Below, piece by piece: positions 10,788-20,241 of a DNA stretch of 64,000 nt. How positions within the stretch are numbered: the first letter of the stretch is position 1; every line of letters begins with the position of its first letter. Position numbers and translations under genes: made by a program. Below the pieces are notes generated by a model. That model searched no databases, was not told the origin of the DNA, and saw only the letters and a program-made list of their open reading frames with translations. The stretch comes from Alteromonas sp. KUL49 (GTDB taxonomy: Bacteria > Pseudomonadota > Gammaproteobacteria > Enterobacterales > Alteromonadaceae): NCBI RefSeq assembly GCF_006538345.1, contig NZ_BJKL01000009.1:124001-188000 (forward strand). Direction: 5' to 3'.

Positions 10788-10814
10788 CGCTTTAGCGATA
10801 TTTTAGTACTTCTG

Positions 10815-10844
10815 AAAAGGCAGTGCTCTCGCACTGCCTTTTTG
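10815..10844. terminator. Rho-independent terminator after small HTH gene
   Basis: Eight-base perfect stem (10819-10826 with 10831-10838), TCTC loop, then five T; A-run on the other side. It can end both the HTH transcript and the convergent pepB transcript. Confidence 0.9.
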
Positions 10845-10871
10845 TTACTGACAGATGTCTACTTAAAACAA

Positions 10872-12149
10872 CTACTTGAGCATTGCAGCAATACTTCTTA
10901 TGCCTTTTGCTGTGGCTCCCGCTGGCATTTCTCCCGTAGCGTTGCCGTGGTAAGCAGCTGCAAGGTCAATGTGGATCCACCCTTTTCCCTCTGGATTGAC
11001 AAACCTTGCCAAGAATCCTGCGGCGTTGGACGCGCCACCTGCACCACCGCCTTTCATCGGACGACTATTTGCAGTATCAGCAAAAGGTGACGGACACTTT
11101 TCACTGTGAAAACTTTCAAGTGGCAAGGGCCAAAAACGTTCATTTTGTTCCGCCGCAACGGCTAGCATCTTCGCTCTAGCTTCATCATCCAATGAGAAAA
11201 CACCGTGATAGTCAGTGCCGAGTGCCACTACAGCAGCACCAGTGAGTGTGGCAGCATCAATAATTAACGGCGCACCGGTTTCTGTTGCAGCTAACAATCC
11301 GTCAGCGAGTACTAAACGACCCTCTGCATCTGTATTCACGATTTCTACAGAAACACCGTTCTTGTAGGTCAGTACATCACCAAGCTTATAGGCATGGCCG
11401 CTAATGAGGTTTTCTGCACAGCATAAAATTAATTGAATACGTTTATTCAACCCTTGAGAAATTGCCAAACCTAGTGCACCTGTGACAGTGGCGGCACCTC
11501 CCATATCGCATTTCATGTCTAACATACCTTCACTAGACTTGATGCTATAGCCACCAGAGTCAAAAGTAATGCCTTTGCCCACCAACACGGCATCAACGGG
11601 TGCGTCACTATTACCTGTGGGGTTGTAGTCTAACGTCAACATAACAGGGGGACGCTCACTGCCACGTCCTACGTTGTAGATCCCTGTCCATCCGGCATCC
11701 TTTAGCGCTTCACCCACTACCATAGTGTATGACACTGCATCGCCACCTAATTCAGCAATCCAATCAGCGGCACGTTGCGCAAGATCTTCAGGGCATAAGT
11801 CTTCTGGTGTGTCGTTTACCAACTGACGAGTGAATAGTAATGCCTGATACTGCGATGCCAACAGCGCTTTGTCGTCATTATCAGCCCAGTGAATTACACC
11901 AGGATTTCTTGCGCGTGTGTAGCTCATGGCAAAAGCCCATTGCTGTTCTTTGTGCCAATTACCAGCCAAACGAACTGCCGGAATACCAAGAGCATCTAGC
12001 TTTCTGGCGGCTTGTTGAATTACACGTTCATTTAAACCGTCATTGGGCAAATGAATAACTGCGCCAGACTCAACGAAAGATAACCTCGCGTTATCTCCCC
12101 AAGCACTCTGTGCGCTCTCGGTAGATAAATGAACAACAAATTCAGACAT
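10872..12149 (-). CDS. pepB: Peptidase B (M17 leucyl aminopeptidase family)
   Basis: Cytosolic dinuclear-metal aminopeptidase of family M17, 425 aa, removing N-terminal residues from peptides. The M17 signature NTDAEGRLVLADGL is present, with metal-binding KGITFDSGGYSIK and DMGGAATVTGAL. Similarity is closer to E. coli PepB than PepA (length 427, GRGSERPPVMLTLDYNPTG). Start chosen at 12149 (MSEFVVHLS) with GGAAAG upstream; 30 extra residues upstream are not conserved and would overlap the divergent sfsA start. Confidence 0.93.
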   Translation of the reverse strand: MSEFVVHLSTESAQSAWGDNARLSFVESGAVIHLPNDGLNERVIQQAARKLDALGIPAVRLAGNWHKEQQWAFAMSYTRARNPGVIHWADNDDKALLASQYQALLFTRQLVNDTPEDLCPEDLAQRAADWIAELGGDAVSYTMVVGEALKDAGWTGIYNVGRGSERPPVMLTLDYNPTGNSDAPVDAVLVGKGITFDSGGYSIKSSEGMLDMKCDMGGAATVTGALGLAISQGLNKRIQLILCCAENLISGHAYKLGDVLTYKNGVSVEIVNTDAEGRLVLADGLLAATETGAPLIIDAATLTGAAVVALGTDYHGVFSLDDEARAKMLAVAAEQNERFWPLPLESFHSEKCPSPFADTANSRPMKGGGAGGASNAAGFLARFVNPEGKGWIHIDLAAAYHGNATGEMPAGATAKGIRSIAAMLK

Positions 12150-12240
12150 AACTTTCTTTCCTATTTCTCGATGACTTTGCTCGACACCACTGTCGTAGCA
12201 TAGTGTAATGCGCTTCTTTCGATTATCTGAAACGCACAAT

Positions 12241-12942
12241 ATGTTCTTTGAGCCTGCGCTAATAAAAGGTACTTTAGTTAAACGCTACAAACGTTTTCTT
12301 GCAGACGTTATTCTTGAGAATGGCGAACTCGTCACCGCCCATTGCCCTAATACTGGCGCAATGACGGGATGCGCTGAGCCTGGTTACACGGTTTACTTGA
12401 GTGAATCCAACAATCCTAAACGCAAATTAAAGTACACATGGGAGCTCGCGCAAACCGATGAAGGCGACTTCATTGGCATCAACACTCACAATGCTAATAA
12501 ACTGGTAGCGGAAGCACTAAATAACAAGGTGCTTGATTCATTTTCTTCCGCCCGTAGCTGGAAAGCAGAAGTAACACCTCCTACGATGACGAGTCGATTC
12601 GATTTTGCCATCCAGCACGACGATTCCACGAGTTTTCTAGAAGTAAAATCAGTCACCTTAAACAGAGCTGGGAAAGGTTATTTTCCCGACGCAGTCACAA
12701 CAAGGGGCGCTAAACACTGTAACGAACTCGCACAATTGGTACGCTCTGGTATAGAAACCAGTTTACTGTTTTGTGTGCAACACACGGGCGTAACTAGTGT
12801 GCATCTCGCCGAAGACATTGATCCAAACTATGCCAAAGCGGTGCGTGAAGCTAATGAAGCAGGTGTAAAGATACTCGCCGCGGCCTGCAAAATAGACAAA
12901 CAAAAAATACTTATAAATCATGAAGTACCGGTATTTTTATAA
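12241..12942 (+). CDS. sfsA: Sugar fermentation stimulation protein SfsA
   Basis: 233-aa protein of the SfsA family, first described in E. coli as a stimulator of maltose genes and predicted to have a nuclease-like fold; its real biochemical role is not settled. Conserved blocks: LVKRYKRFLADV, AHCPNTGAMTGC, FLEVKSVTL and GYFPDAVTTRG. Start set at 12241 by alignment with the family (MFFEPALIKGTL); an in-frame ATG at 12208 would add 11 residues. First gene of the sfsA-dksA-gluQ-pcnB-folK-pan block, an order shared with E. coli. Confidence 0.92.
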   Translation: MFFEPALIKGTLVKRYKRFLADVILENGELVTAHCPNTGAMTGCAEPGYTVYLSESNNPKRKLKYTWELAQTDEGDFIGINTHNANKLVAEALNNKVLDSFSSARSWKAEVTPPTMTSRFDFAIQHDDSTSFLEVKSVTLNRAGKGYFPDAVTTRGAKHCNELAQLVRSGIETSLLFCVQHTGVTSVHLAEDIDPNYAKAVREANEAGVKILAAACKIDKQKILINHEVPVFL

Positions 12943-13163
12943 AAAATAGGTTGATTTTTTTAAAATCATCTTCATATTTTCGCCTTGCTCTGCATTAGAC
13001 GCAATTCGAAAAAAAGCGGAGCCACTTCGCTGCAATGGGTAAAAATACCTGTGCAGCTATAAAATCACATAGACACGTAAAATTGCCTGAAGCTGATGAG
13101 TCTGATATAGATAGCTGATGTAGTCAGGACAATTTGGATGTCGTAGTGTAGGAGATATGGCAC

Positions 13164-13613
13164 ATGCCAACAGGAAAAGAAACTAAATCCCTGGGATTAT
13201 TGGCGTTAGCAGGCTTACAGCCATACGAGCCAAAAGCTGATGAAGAGTACATGGGTGAACCCCAAATGGAACACTTCCGCCTATTGCTTAAAGCATGGCG
13301 TAACCAGCTAAGAGAAGAAGTAGACCGTACAGTTACACACATGAAAGACGAAGCGGCAAACTTCCCTGATCCAGTGGACAGAGCTGCTCAAGAAGAAGAG
13401 TTCAGTTTAGAGCTTCGAACGCGTGACCGCGAACGTAAGCTTATCAAGAAGATCGAAAAAACCCTTAAGCGTATCGAAGAGGACGATTTCGGTTTTTGCG
13501 ATTCTTGCGGTATCGAAATTGGTATACGCCGTCTTGAAGCACGTCCAACAGCCGACATGTGCATTGATTGTAAAACAATGGCTGAAATCAAAGAAAAACA
13601 ACTACAAGGCTAA
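13164..13613 (+). CDS. dksA: RNA polymerase-binding transcription factor DksA
   Basis: 149-aa factor that enters the RNA polymerase secondary channel and acts with ppGpp in the stringent response. The coiled-coil tip DPVDRA (DxxDxA) is intact, and the zinc finger is complete with four cysteines (CDSCG...MCIDCK). Length is normal (E. coli 151). Its 221-bp upstream region probably holds its own promoter. A perfect hairpin lies directly after the gene. Confidence 0.97.
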   Translation: MPTGKETKSLGLLALAGLQPYEPKADEEYMGEPQMEHFRLLLKAWRNQLREEVDRTVTHMKDEAANFPDPVDRAAQEEEFSLELRTRDRERKLIKKIEKTLKRIEEDDFGFCDSCGIEIGIRRLEARPTADMCIDCKTMAEIKEKQLQG

Positions 13614-13628
13614 CCCCCTTGCAGTGTT

Positions 13629-13662
13629 CAGGCTCAATACGCTTATTGAGCCTGTCTATCTT
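13629..13662 (+). terminator. Hairpin between dksA and gluQ (leaky terminator candidate)
   Basis: Arms 13629-13639 and 13644-13654 pair perfectly over 11 bases around a CGCT loop, followed by a modest T-rich stretch (TCTATCTT). It stands only 10 bases before the gluQ ATG. In enteric bacteria a terminator between dksA and gluQ is known to limit gluQ expression; the same arrangement is inferred here. Confidence 0.75.
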
Positions 13663-13664
13663 CA

Positions 13665-14612
13665 ATGACGATCACATTACCTTCTACAGATGGCGCTTTG
13701 CAATCTGACCCACGTTCTTACGTTGGACGTTTCGCCCCGTCCCCATCTGGGCAACTTCACTTTGGTTCCCTTGTCACCGCGCTCGCTAGCTATTTAGAGG
13801 CTAGAAGTAAAAAAGGTACTTGGCTGGTGCGTATGGAAGACATCGATGAACCACGATGTATCAACGGTATGGACATTGCCATTCTCAATACCCTAGAGGC
13901 TCATGGGTTAACATGGGATGGGGAAATTATTTATCAGAGTCAACAGCATCATCGATATCAAGACTCTGTCGACAGCTTACTTACTCATAATAATGCGTAT
14001 TACTGCCAATGCACACGTAAACAGATCAATGCCATGGGTGGGCGCTACAGTGGCCAATGTCGAGATAAAAAGCTTACCGCCGATGGAGCTGACAAAGCCA
14101 TTAGACTTCCATTGACAGGAAACACTCCTTCATTTAACGACGGTGTCCTAGGTATCGTACCTGAAGGTGAATCCCTAGAAGATATTGTGATTAAGCGCAG
14201 AGATGGTTTGTACTCGTATAATATAGTGGTTGTACTCGACGACGACTATCAAGGCGTTAATCATATCGTTCGAGGCGCAGATTTATTGCCCGTAACGGCG
14301 ACACAGATTGCCCTCTATCGCAGTTTAGGATTATCTGTACCACATTATAGCCATATTCCCGTGGCATCAGTGGCTCCTGGAAGAAAGCTCAGCAAGCAGA
14401 ATCATGCTAAACCACTGGACAACAGCCACGCGATAGAAAATCTGCATCGAGCCATGACTTTTTTGTCATTATCGCCCCACCAATGTCAGGAATATCAAGG
14501 AGTAGATGATCTGTTGAAGCATGCTGTGTCACTGTGGAACATGAAAAAGGTGCCGAAAACCCCTGAAATTATTGTCGACGCGCAGGAATCCACTTATCAT
14601 AGCCAACGTTAA
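13665..14612 (+). CDS. gluQ: Glutamyl-Q tRNA(Asp) synthetase
   Basis: 315-aa truncated paralogue of glutamyl-tRNA synthetase that attaches glutamate to the queuosine base in the anticodon of tRNA(Asp). HIGH-like motif in RFAPSPSGQLHFGSL, KMSKS-like motif in RKLSKQNHA, and zinc-ligand cysteines in YYCQCTRK with a further Cys in GQCRDK. It lacks the anticodon-binding C terminus of GltX, as expected. No Shine-Dalgarno sequence precedes the ATG at 13665, which follows a hairpin by 10 bases; translation is probably weak or coupled to dksA. Confidence 0.94.
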   Translation: MTITLPSTDGALQSDPRSYVGRFAPSPSGQLHFGSLVTALASYLEARSKKGTWLVRMEDIDEPRCINGMDIAILNTLEAHGLTWDGEIIYQSQQHHRYQDSVDSLLTHNNAYYCQCTRKQINAMGGRYSGQCRDKKLTADGADKAIRLPLTGNTPSFNDGVLGIVPEGESLEDIVIKRRDGLYSYNIVVVLDDDYQGVNHIVRGADLLPVTATQIALYRSLGLSVPHYSHIPVASVAPGRKLSKQNHAKPLDNSHAIENLHRAMTFLSLSPHQCQEYQGVDDLLKHAVSLWNMKKVPKTPEIIVDAQESTYHSQR

Positions 14613-14634
14613 TCGTTGTGGAGTTAGTATCATC

Positions 14635-16029
14635 ATTCATCGTGTATTTAAAACGGTAAAACAAGCATTCACCAAAGAGAAAAGCAGTGAAGCGGGCTTG
14701 ACCGCCCGTGTTATGACACGAGCCGAACACGGGATCTCTCGTGATGATGTTAGCCCCAATGCATTAAAAGTCATGTATCGCCTTAACGGTGCCGGTTTTG
14801 AATCCTATCTTGTTGGCGGATGTGTTCGCGATGTACTGATGGGAAAAGTCCCTAAAGATTTTGATGTCGTAACCAACGCCACGCCAGAGCAAATCAAAGG
14901 CTTGTTTAGAAACTGCCGCTTAATTGGCCGCCGATTTAGACTCGCTCATATAGTGTTTGGTCGAGAAATCATCGAAGTCGCAACCTTCCGAGGGCATCAC
15001 AGCGATGAAGCAAAAGACACCGATGCCCCAAAAAATAAGGTCAGAGCGAAGCAAGACGACCAGGGTCAGTTAGTAAGAGATAATGTATTTGGCACAATTG
15101 AAGAAGATGCAGAACGTCGCGACTTTACGTTCAATGCCATGTACTACAGTGTCGCCGACTTTACGGTAAAAGACTTCGCCAATGGCCTTGATGCCATTGA
15201 AAAGCGTGAGGTGCGTTTGATTGGGGACCCAGAAACCCGCTATCGCGAAGATCCTGTGCGTATGCTCCGAGCAATACGATTTGCTGCTAAGCTGCAAATG
15301 ACGCTACATCCAGAAACAGCTGCGCCTATTAAAAACCTTGCCCATTTACTGCAAAACATACCAGCAGCTCGCCTGTTTGAGGAAACGTTAAAACTATTTT
15401 TGTCAGGAGAAGGCGAAAAAACCTTCTTTATGCTCCATGAGTATGGCTTGATTGCACCACTGTTCCCTCAGATAGAGCCGTTTTTATCCGACACCTCATG
15501 CCGAGAAATGCAGTTTATTCGCAAGGTACTGCAAAATACTGACGAAAGAATTAATAGCAATATGCGTGTTACGCCAGCGTTTTTATACGCAGCCTTATTG
15601 TGGTATCCGTTAGAGGAACATGCACAACGACTGCAAAGCGAGTCTGGTTTAAATGCTCACGATGCCTTTAATATTGCGTCAGGTGATGTGATTGCCAAAC
15701 AAACACAGCGTATTATGATCCCAAAACGTTTCTCGACTGTGATCCGTGACATTTGGGTACTCCAGCAACGTTTACCTAAACGTTTCGGTAAACGCGCGTT
15801 CCAATTACTCTCTCACCCAAAATTCAGAGCAGGCTATGATTTCTTGCTAGTTCGAGGGCAAATAGAGGGAGGTAAATTATTGGAGCTTGCTCAATGGTGG
15901 ACGCAGTTCCAGCACGCCGATAATGACAAACAACGCAAACTTCTCAACGAGTTACGTCGTACAGAAAGTTCAGGAAATAATAATAAACGTAGAAAGCGCA
16001 GACCACCAAAGAGATCTCCGGATGCATAA
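14635..16029 (+). CDS. pcnB: Poly(A) polymerase I, probable non-AUG start
   Basis: Adds 3' poly(A) tails to RNA and promotes decay. Nucleotidyltransferase core: YLVGGCVRD, then KDFDVVTNATPEQ; later GRRFRLAHIVFG, RRDFTFNAMYYS and RYREDPVRMLRAIRFAAKL; basic C-terminal tail KRRKRRPPKRS. Residues homologous to the E. coli N terminus continue upstream of the first ATG (14713), and no ATG or GTG lies between there and gluQ. A GTGGAG ribosome site at 14618-14623 precedes ATC at 14632 and ATT at 14635. E. coli pcnB is a known example of initiation at AUU, so I place the start at ATT 14635 (464 aa); ATC 14632 is nearly as good. Confidence 0.88.
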   Translation: MHRVFKTVKQAFTKEKSSEAGLTARVMTRAEHGISRDDVSPNALKVMYRLNGAGFESYLVGGCVRDVLMGKVPKDFDVVTNATPEQIKGLFRNCRLIGRRFRLAHIVFGREIIEVATFRGHHSDEAKDTDAPKNKVRAKQDDQGQLVRDNVFGTIEEDAERRDFTFNAMYYSVADFTVKDFANGLDAIEKREVRLIGDPETRYREDPVRMLRAIRFAAKLQMTLHPETAAPIKNLAHLLQNIPAARLFEETLKLFLSGEGEKTFFMLHEYGLIAPLFPQIEPFLSDTSCREMQFIRKVLQNTDERINSNMRVTPAFLYAALLWYPLEEHAQRLQSESGLNAHDAFNIASGDVIAKQTQRIMIPKRFSTVIRDIWVLQQRLPKRFGKRAFQLLSHPKFRAGYDFLLVRGQIEGGKLLELAQWWTQFQHADNDKQRKLLNELRRTESSGNNNKRRKRRPPKRSPDA

Positions 16030-16519
16030 AGAACACGTATATATCGGCGTTGGTAGTAACTTAGGCGACTCATATGAAACAGTACGCGAAGCCTTTGACG
16101 CACTCAATGAATTGCCATATACCCGATTATTGACGTCATCGTCGCTATACAGCAGTAAGCCTATGGGGCCTCAAAACCAGCCTGATTACGTAAATGCAGT
16201 AAGCCTAATTGAGACAGGATTAGAGCCTGAAGAGTTGCTGACTCTGTTGCAAGATATCGAGTTAAACTTTGGACGGGAACGCAAAGGTGAACGGTGGGGT
16301 GCGAGAACGCTAGATTTAGATATTTTAATGTTTGGCAGCAAACAAATATCTACTGAAACTCTTACCGTCCCTCATATTGGTATGGCTCAGCGAGAATTTG
16401 TTATGGTACCTTTGTTTGAGATTGCTCAAACCATGGTCATGCCCGACGGTAAGCCTATATCTCAGTGGGTCGCAAAATGCTCTCTCGACGGTTTAAAGCG
16501 CCTTCGCCCTTCCAATTAG
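16022..16519 (+). CDS. folK: 2-amino-4-hydroxy-6-hydroxymethyldihydropteridine pyrophosphokinase
   Basis: 165-aa HPPK that transfers pyrophosphate from ATP to 6-hydroxymethyl-7,8-dihydropterin in folate synthesis. Signatures: YIGVGSNLGDS, the pterin site PMGPQNQPDYVNAV, and ERWGARTLDLDILMFG. The start at 16022 overlaps the last eight bases of pcnB and places the conserved N terminus at residue 6; a longer frame inside pcnB is not supported. Confidence 0.95.
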   Translation: MHKEHVYIGVGSNLGDSYETVREAFDALNELPYTRLLTSSSLYSSKPMGPQNQPDYVNAVSLIETGLEPEELLTLLQDIELNFGRERKGERWGARTLDLDILMFGSKQISTETLTVPHIGMAQREFVMVPLFEIAQTMVMPDGKPISQWVAKCSLDGLKRLRPSN

Positions 16520-16570
16520 CAGCAAAATCCGTATAGTTCGCCTCACGATAGACCATCTTAGGTAGGTGCC

Positions 16571-17365
16571 ATGAAAAAAGTTACGGTTTCCAGTCTGCTC
16601 AAGAAAAAGCAAGCTGGTGAAAAAATCACATCGCTAACCGCTTACGACGCCAGCTTTGCCAAAATGTTCGACGAACAGGGTATTGATGCCATGCTAATTG
16701 GTGATTCACTGGGTATGGTACTCCAAGGGCAAGACGACACCCTACCTGTTACCGTAGACGATATTGCCTACCACACGCGCAGTGTACGCAGCGGAACCTC
16801 AAGGGCTTTTGTGTTGGCTGATATGCCTTTTATGAGTTACGCAACACCAGAACAAACTTACACGAATGCAGCGATTTTAATGGCAGCGGGTGCCAGCATG
16901 GTTAAGTTAGAAGGTGGTAGCTGGTTATGTGAGACCATTTCAGGACTAAATCAACGGGGCGTTCCTGTCTGTGGACATCTTGGCTTAACACCACAATCAG
17001 TACATGTTTTTGGTGGTTTTAAGGTACAAGGAAGAGAAGCCAGCCAAGCCGAGCACTTGTTGGCTGAAGCGCAAGCATTAGAAGAAGCCGGTATTCAACT
17101 ACTTGTTCTTGAGTGTGTACCCTCCAGCTTAGGCAAGGCTATTAGTGAAGCGCTAACTATCCCCGTTATTGGTATTGGCGCTGGCAAAGATACCGATGGC
17201 CAAATTTTGGTGATGCACGATATGTTTGGTATTAGTGCTAACTATATGCCGAAGTTTTCAAAGAATTATCTAAAAGAAACTGGCGATATGCGTGAAGCCG
17301 TGAGCCAGTATATAAGCGAAGTACAAGATGGAACCTTCCCGTCTGCTGAACACAGCTTTGAGTAA
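16571..17365 (+). CDS. panB: 3-methyl-2-oxobutanoate hydroxymethyltransferase
   Basis: 264-aa enzyme forming ketopantoate from 2-ketoisovalerate and methylene-tetrahydrofolate, the first step of pantothenate synthesis. Motifs: [29 protein letters not shown], the metal-binding region around VKLEGG, and the C-terminal [26 protein letters not shown] precedes the ATG. It is 15 bp from panC. Confidence 0.97.
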   Translation: MKKVTVSSLLKKKQAGEKITSLTAYDASFAKMFDEQGIDAMLIGDSLGMVLQGQDDTLPVTVDDIAYHTRSVRSGTSRAFVLADMPFMSYATPEQTYTNAAILMAAGASMVKLEGGSWLCETISGLNQRGVPVCGHLGLTPQSVHVFGGFKVQGREASQAEHLLAEAQALEEAGIQLLVLECVPSSLGKAISEALTIPVIGIGAGKDTDGQILVMHDMFGISANYMPKFSKNYLKETGDMREAVSQYISEVQDGTFPSAEHSFE

Positions 17366-17380
17366 ATAGAAAGGTTAGCT

Positions 17381-18229
17381 ATGCAAGTAGTATCGAGTAT
17401 CTCCGCCCTGCGTTCGCTAATCGGGCAATGGAAAAATGACGGTAACTCTGTTGGCTTTGTTCCTACTATGGGTAACCTTCATGATGGCCATTTGTCACTG
17501 GTAAAACAAGCCAAAGACAACACGCAGAAAGTCATCGTTAGTATTTTTGTTAATCCTATGCAGTTTGGAGAGAACGAAGACCTCGATGCCTACCCGCGTA
17601 CGTTAGACCAAGACAAAGCCAAACTTACCGATGTAGGCGCAGATGCAGTTTTTCTTCCCAGCGTTGAAGATATGTACCCGGGTGGATTGAAACAGCAAAC
17701 TTTCGTAGAAGTGCCCGATATTTCACATGTACTTTGCGGTGCCAGTCGCCCCGGACATTTCAGAGGTGTGGCAACAGTAGTGACTAAGTTGTTCAACATG
17801 GTACAACCTGACGCAGCGTTTTTTGGAGAAAAAGACTTCCAGCAGCTGCAAGTGATCCGCACTATGGTACAAGACCTTTCTATGCCCATAGCGATACACG
17901 GCGTACCCACCGCCCGTGAAGATTCTGGGCTCGCGATGAGTTCAAGAAACGGTTATCTGAGCAAAGAGGAAAGACTCGTTGCTCCCGAACTCTTCGCCGC
18001 TATGAGTGGATTAGGTGAGTCGCTGAAGAAAGGAGAATACTTGTTCACTGAGCTTGCTCAGAACACGGCAAGACGTCTTAATGAAGCTGGATTCGTTACC
18101 GACTATGTGAAAATAGTGAATACGAAGACATTGCAACCAGCAGTGGTTGGAGATAAAAGTGTAGTGATATTGGTCGCAGCTTATCTTGGCACCACACGTC
18201 TAATAGATAACCTGCCTGTAGTTCTTTAA
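17381..18229 (+). CDS. panC: Pantoate-beta-alanine ligase (pantothenate synthetase)
   Basis: 282-aa ATP-dependent ligase joining pantoate and beta-alanine to give pantothenate. HIGH-like motif in [14 protein letters not shown], conserved FVNPMQFG and [10 protein letters not shown], and the KMSKS-equivalent loop [10 protein letters not shown]. Second gene of panBC; the beta-alanine is probably supplied by PanP, encoded convergently 49 bp downstream. Confidence 0.97.
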   Translation: MQVVSSISALRSLIGQWKNDGNSVGFVPTMGNLHDGHLSLVKQAKDNTQKVIVSIFVNPMQFGENEDLDAYPRTLDQDKAKLTDVGADAVFLPSVEDMYPGGLKQQTFVEVPDISHVLCGASRPGHFRGVATVVTKLFNMVQPDAAFFGEKDFQQLQVIRTMVQDLSMPIAIHGVPTAREDSGLAMSSRNGYLSKEERLVAPELFAAMSGLGESLKKGEYLFTELAQNTARRLNEAGFVTDYVKIVNTKTLQPAVVGDKSVVILVAAYLGTTRLIDNLPVVL

Positions 18230-18278
18230 TTTATAGCAGATGTGTAGGTGCTTTTTTTAAGTGCCTATACCTAAGAAG

Positions 18279-19916
18279 CTATGCGCTCAATCGTTCTGAT
18301 TGTTTCTCAACGTCTAAAACAAGTTGGTCCCACAGCGCTGTTTTGGTAGCGATTAGATGCTGTTCAGCCAATATCGCGGCTAAATCGTTATGACTGGTAA
18401 GTGGATTAGCCAACACCACGCGAAACACGGTAATGCACTGACCAGGGTAGTTCTCGGCTTCTAATCGTGTACGCGAAACAAAAGACTTACCGGCTTCACG
18501 CTGCTGCTTTTGCACCGACACTACCAGCCTGTCGATCTTTTCATTAATCTCTCTGCACGTATTCATATCAGAGCTCTGCATTAATGCTTGCAAACCGGCC
18601 GGTACAACACGATAGGTCAGTAAAGATAGTGTAGGTGTGGTAGTAAGCTCAAAATCTGGATGACGACTTATCATATCAGCAAAAGCTTTGGCCTTTTCGA
18701 TACTTCTGTCGATAAGCAATTCATAACCTCGACGACCAAATATGTGTAGCGCAGAATACACCATCATCGCCATACCATTGCGTGAACCTTCAAGGGTTGT
18801 CGATCCTAAATCTTTGGACCCCGCACGAAGAATATATTGCGCATGATGACGAACAGCATTGGCATCTTCAGGATTCTTAAACAGCGCCATACCAGCCCCC
18901 ATGGGGACGTACATTTGTTTATGTGCGTCGATAGTCACTGAGTCTGCACGCTCGATACCTTTGAGCTTATAACCATTTTGCGACGAAAATAAGGTTGCTC
19001 CACCCCATGCGGCATCAACGTGGAACCAGCAACCCAACTCATTGGCAACATCGGCAAGCTCGTCGAGTGGGTCGATATGGCCAGTTTCAGTGGTTCCACC
19101 CACACCAACAATGGCAAGTAGCTTATTACCTTGCTCTGCGTAACGCTTGCCAACTTGTAGAGCCTTTTCAGGGTCTAAAGTTTGTCTAGGCGCTGGTAGG
19201 GTAATTAATTGTTCGCGCCCAATGCCGAGTACATCTACAGCTTTCGACAACGAGTAGTGGCCTCGCTTACTGCAAAGCACGCCAAGATTATTAATATCGT
19301 AGTGACGATACGCTGCTGCCAATCCAGCTTTTGCTACGCCAGAAAAGCCCGGTGCAGGACCAAGGCACTTATTTCTCGCCACCCACAATGCAGTGATGTT
19401 AGCGATAGTGCCTCCAGAGCAGAATGCACCAAGCGCATGACGAGAGCTGTGCAAATAGTCTTCGTAGAAAGCGTCTGACTCGCCGTAAATCAAGTTGTGC
19501 ATCATTCCAAGCACTTGGCGCTCTAACGGCGTAAAGGCTTTGGATGTTTCGATTTTAACGAGATTTTGATTTAGCCCCACCATCAACTTAGATAAGGGAA
19601 GATGAAAATACGGTAGCGCTGAGGTCATATGACCAATAAAAGTGGGTGAGTATGTATTGACTGAATGAGCAACCAGCTTATTCAGTAAGCTTTCTGCATG
19701 CGTTGAGACGAATTCTGGAGACTCAGGCACAAACGCATCAGCGAAGTCTTTTTCGACCTCCTCCAATGACGTTTTTTTAGTCACAACATGTTGAGACAAG
19801 AAATCTAAAATATTGTCTGATAAATGTTGTTCTATCTGCGCTAGCTTTGAGTCTTTATGCTCTGGTTTAGTGAATACCCTAAACAAGTGCTCCAGACTGA
19901 CCTGAGCTTCACCCAC
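18279..19916 (-). CDS. panP: Pyridoxal-dependent aspartate 1-decarboxylase PanP
   Basis: 545-aa group II PLP decarboxylase. The PLP lysine is K333 in TIDAHKQMYVPMGAGM; FHVDAAWGG carries the conserved cofactor Asp, and SGGTIANITALW binds the phosphate. Similar proteins in Vibrio and Alteromonadales are annotated as PanP, which makes beta-alanine from aspartate in organisms lacking the pyruvoyl enzyme PanD. The position beside panBC supports that substrate rather than glutamate. No panD is seen in the window. Confidence 0.9.
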   Translation of the reverse strand: MGEAQVSLEHLFRVFTKPEHKDSKLAQIEQHLSDNILDFLSQHVVTKKTSLEEVEKDFADAFVPESPEFVSTHAESLLNKLVAHSVNTYSPTFIGHMTSALPYFHLPLSKLMVGLNQNLVKIETSKAFTPLERQVLGMMHNLIYGESDAFYEDYLHSSRHALGAFCSGGTIANITALWVARNKCLGPAPGFSGVAKAGLAAAYRHYDINNLGVLCSKRGHYSLSKAVDVLGIGREQLITLPAPRQTLDPEKALQVGKRYAEQGNKLLAIVGVGGTTETGHIDPLDELADVANELGCWFHVDAAWGGATLFSSQNGYKLKGIERADSVTIDAHKQMYVPMGAGMALFKNPEDANAVRHHAQYILRAGSKDLGSTTLEGSRNGMAMMVYSALHIFGRRGYELLIDRSIEKAKAFADMISRHPDFELTTTPTLSLLTYRVVPAGLQALMQSSDMNTCREINEKIDRLVVSVQKQQREAGKSFVSRTRLEAENYPGQCITVFRVVLANPLTSHNDLAAILAEQHLIATKTALWDQLVLDVEKQSERLSA

Positions 19917-20241
19917 TCACACACCTCATCAATATAAAGAATGGATACTCAGCGTAAAGCATGAATTCCACGACAAAACCCAGAATACTGCTAATTTGAA
20001 ACTTAACACATTCATTTGGGGGTGGCGAACTTTACCTCAGATTAACAGTCTCGCCAAGATATAAACATGCGTTTGATTATTCCCTTTTGATCTGTTTTAC
20101 GCTGTTTTTAGTGCTATTTAGACCTCAACCAGCCTAGTACAAGACAAAGTATTACACTAGCTTTTAGTTAGGAAATCGCTTTTCCGATCAGCTGCTATAA
20201 TAAAAATTCGAGCACATTACATAGAGTTAAGGCTTAGGGTC
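19917..20241. other. 325-bp divergent intergenic region panP / EAL gene
   Basis: Holds a clean TATAAT at 20196-20201 that could be the -10 box of the EAL gene (ATG 45 bases downstream), but no good -35. Nothing else recognisable. Confidence 0.3.

Noticed and set aside
14572..14634. TTG at 14572 as pcnB start
   Set aside because: It lies inside gluQ, has no ribosome site, and adds residues with no resemblance to PcnB.
18243..18266. Hairpin downstream of panC
   Set aside because: Stem of TAGGTGCTT with AAGTGCCTA needs two G-U pairs and the T-run is in the loop; too weak to call a terminator.
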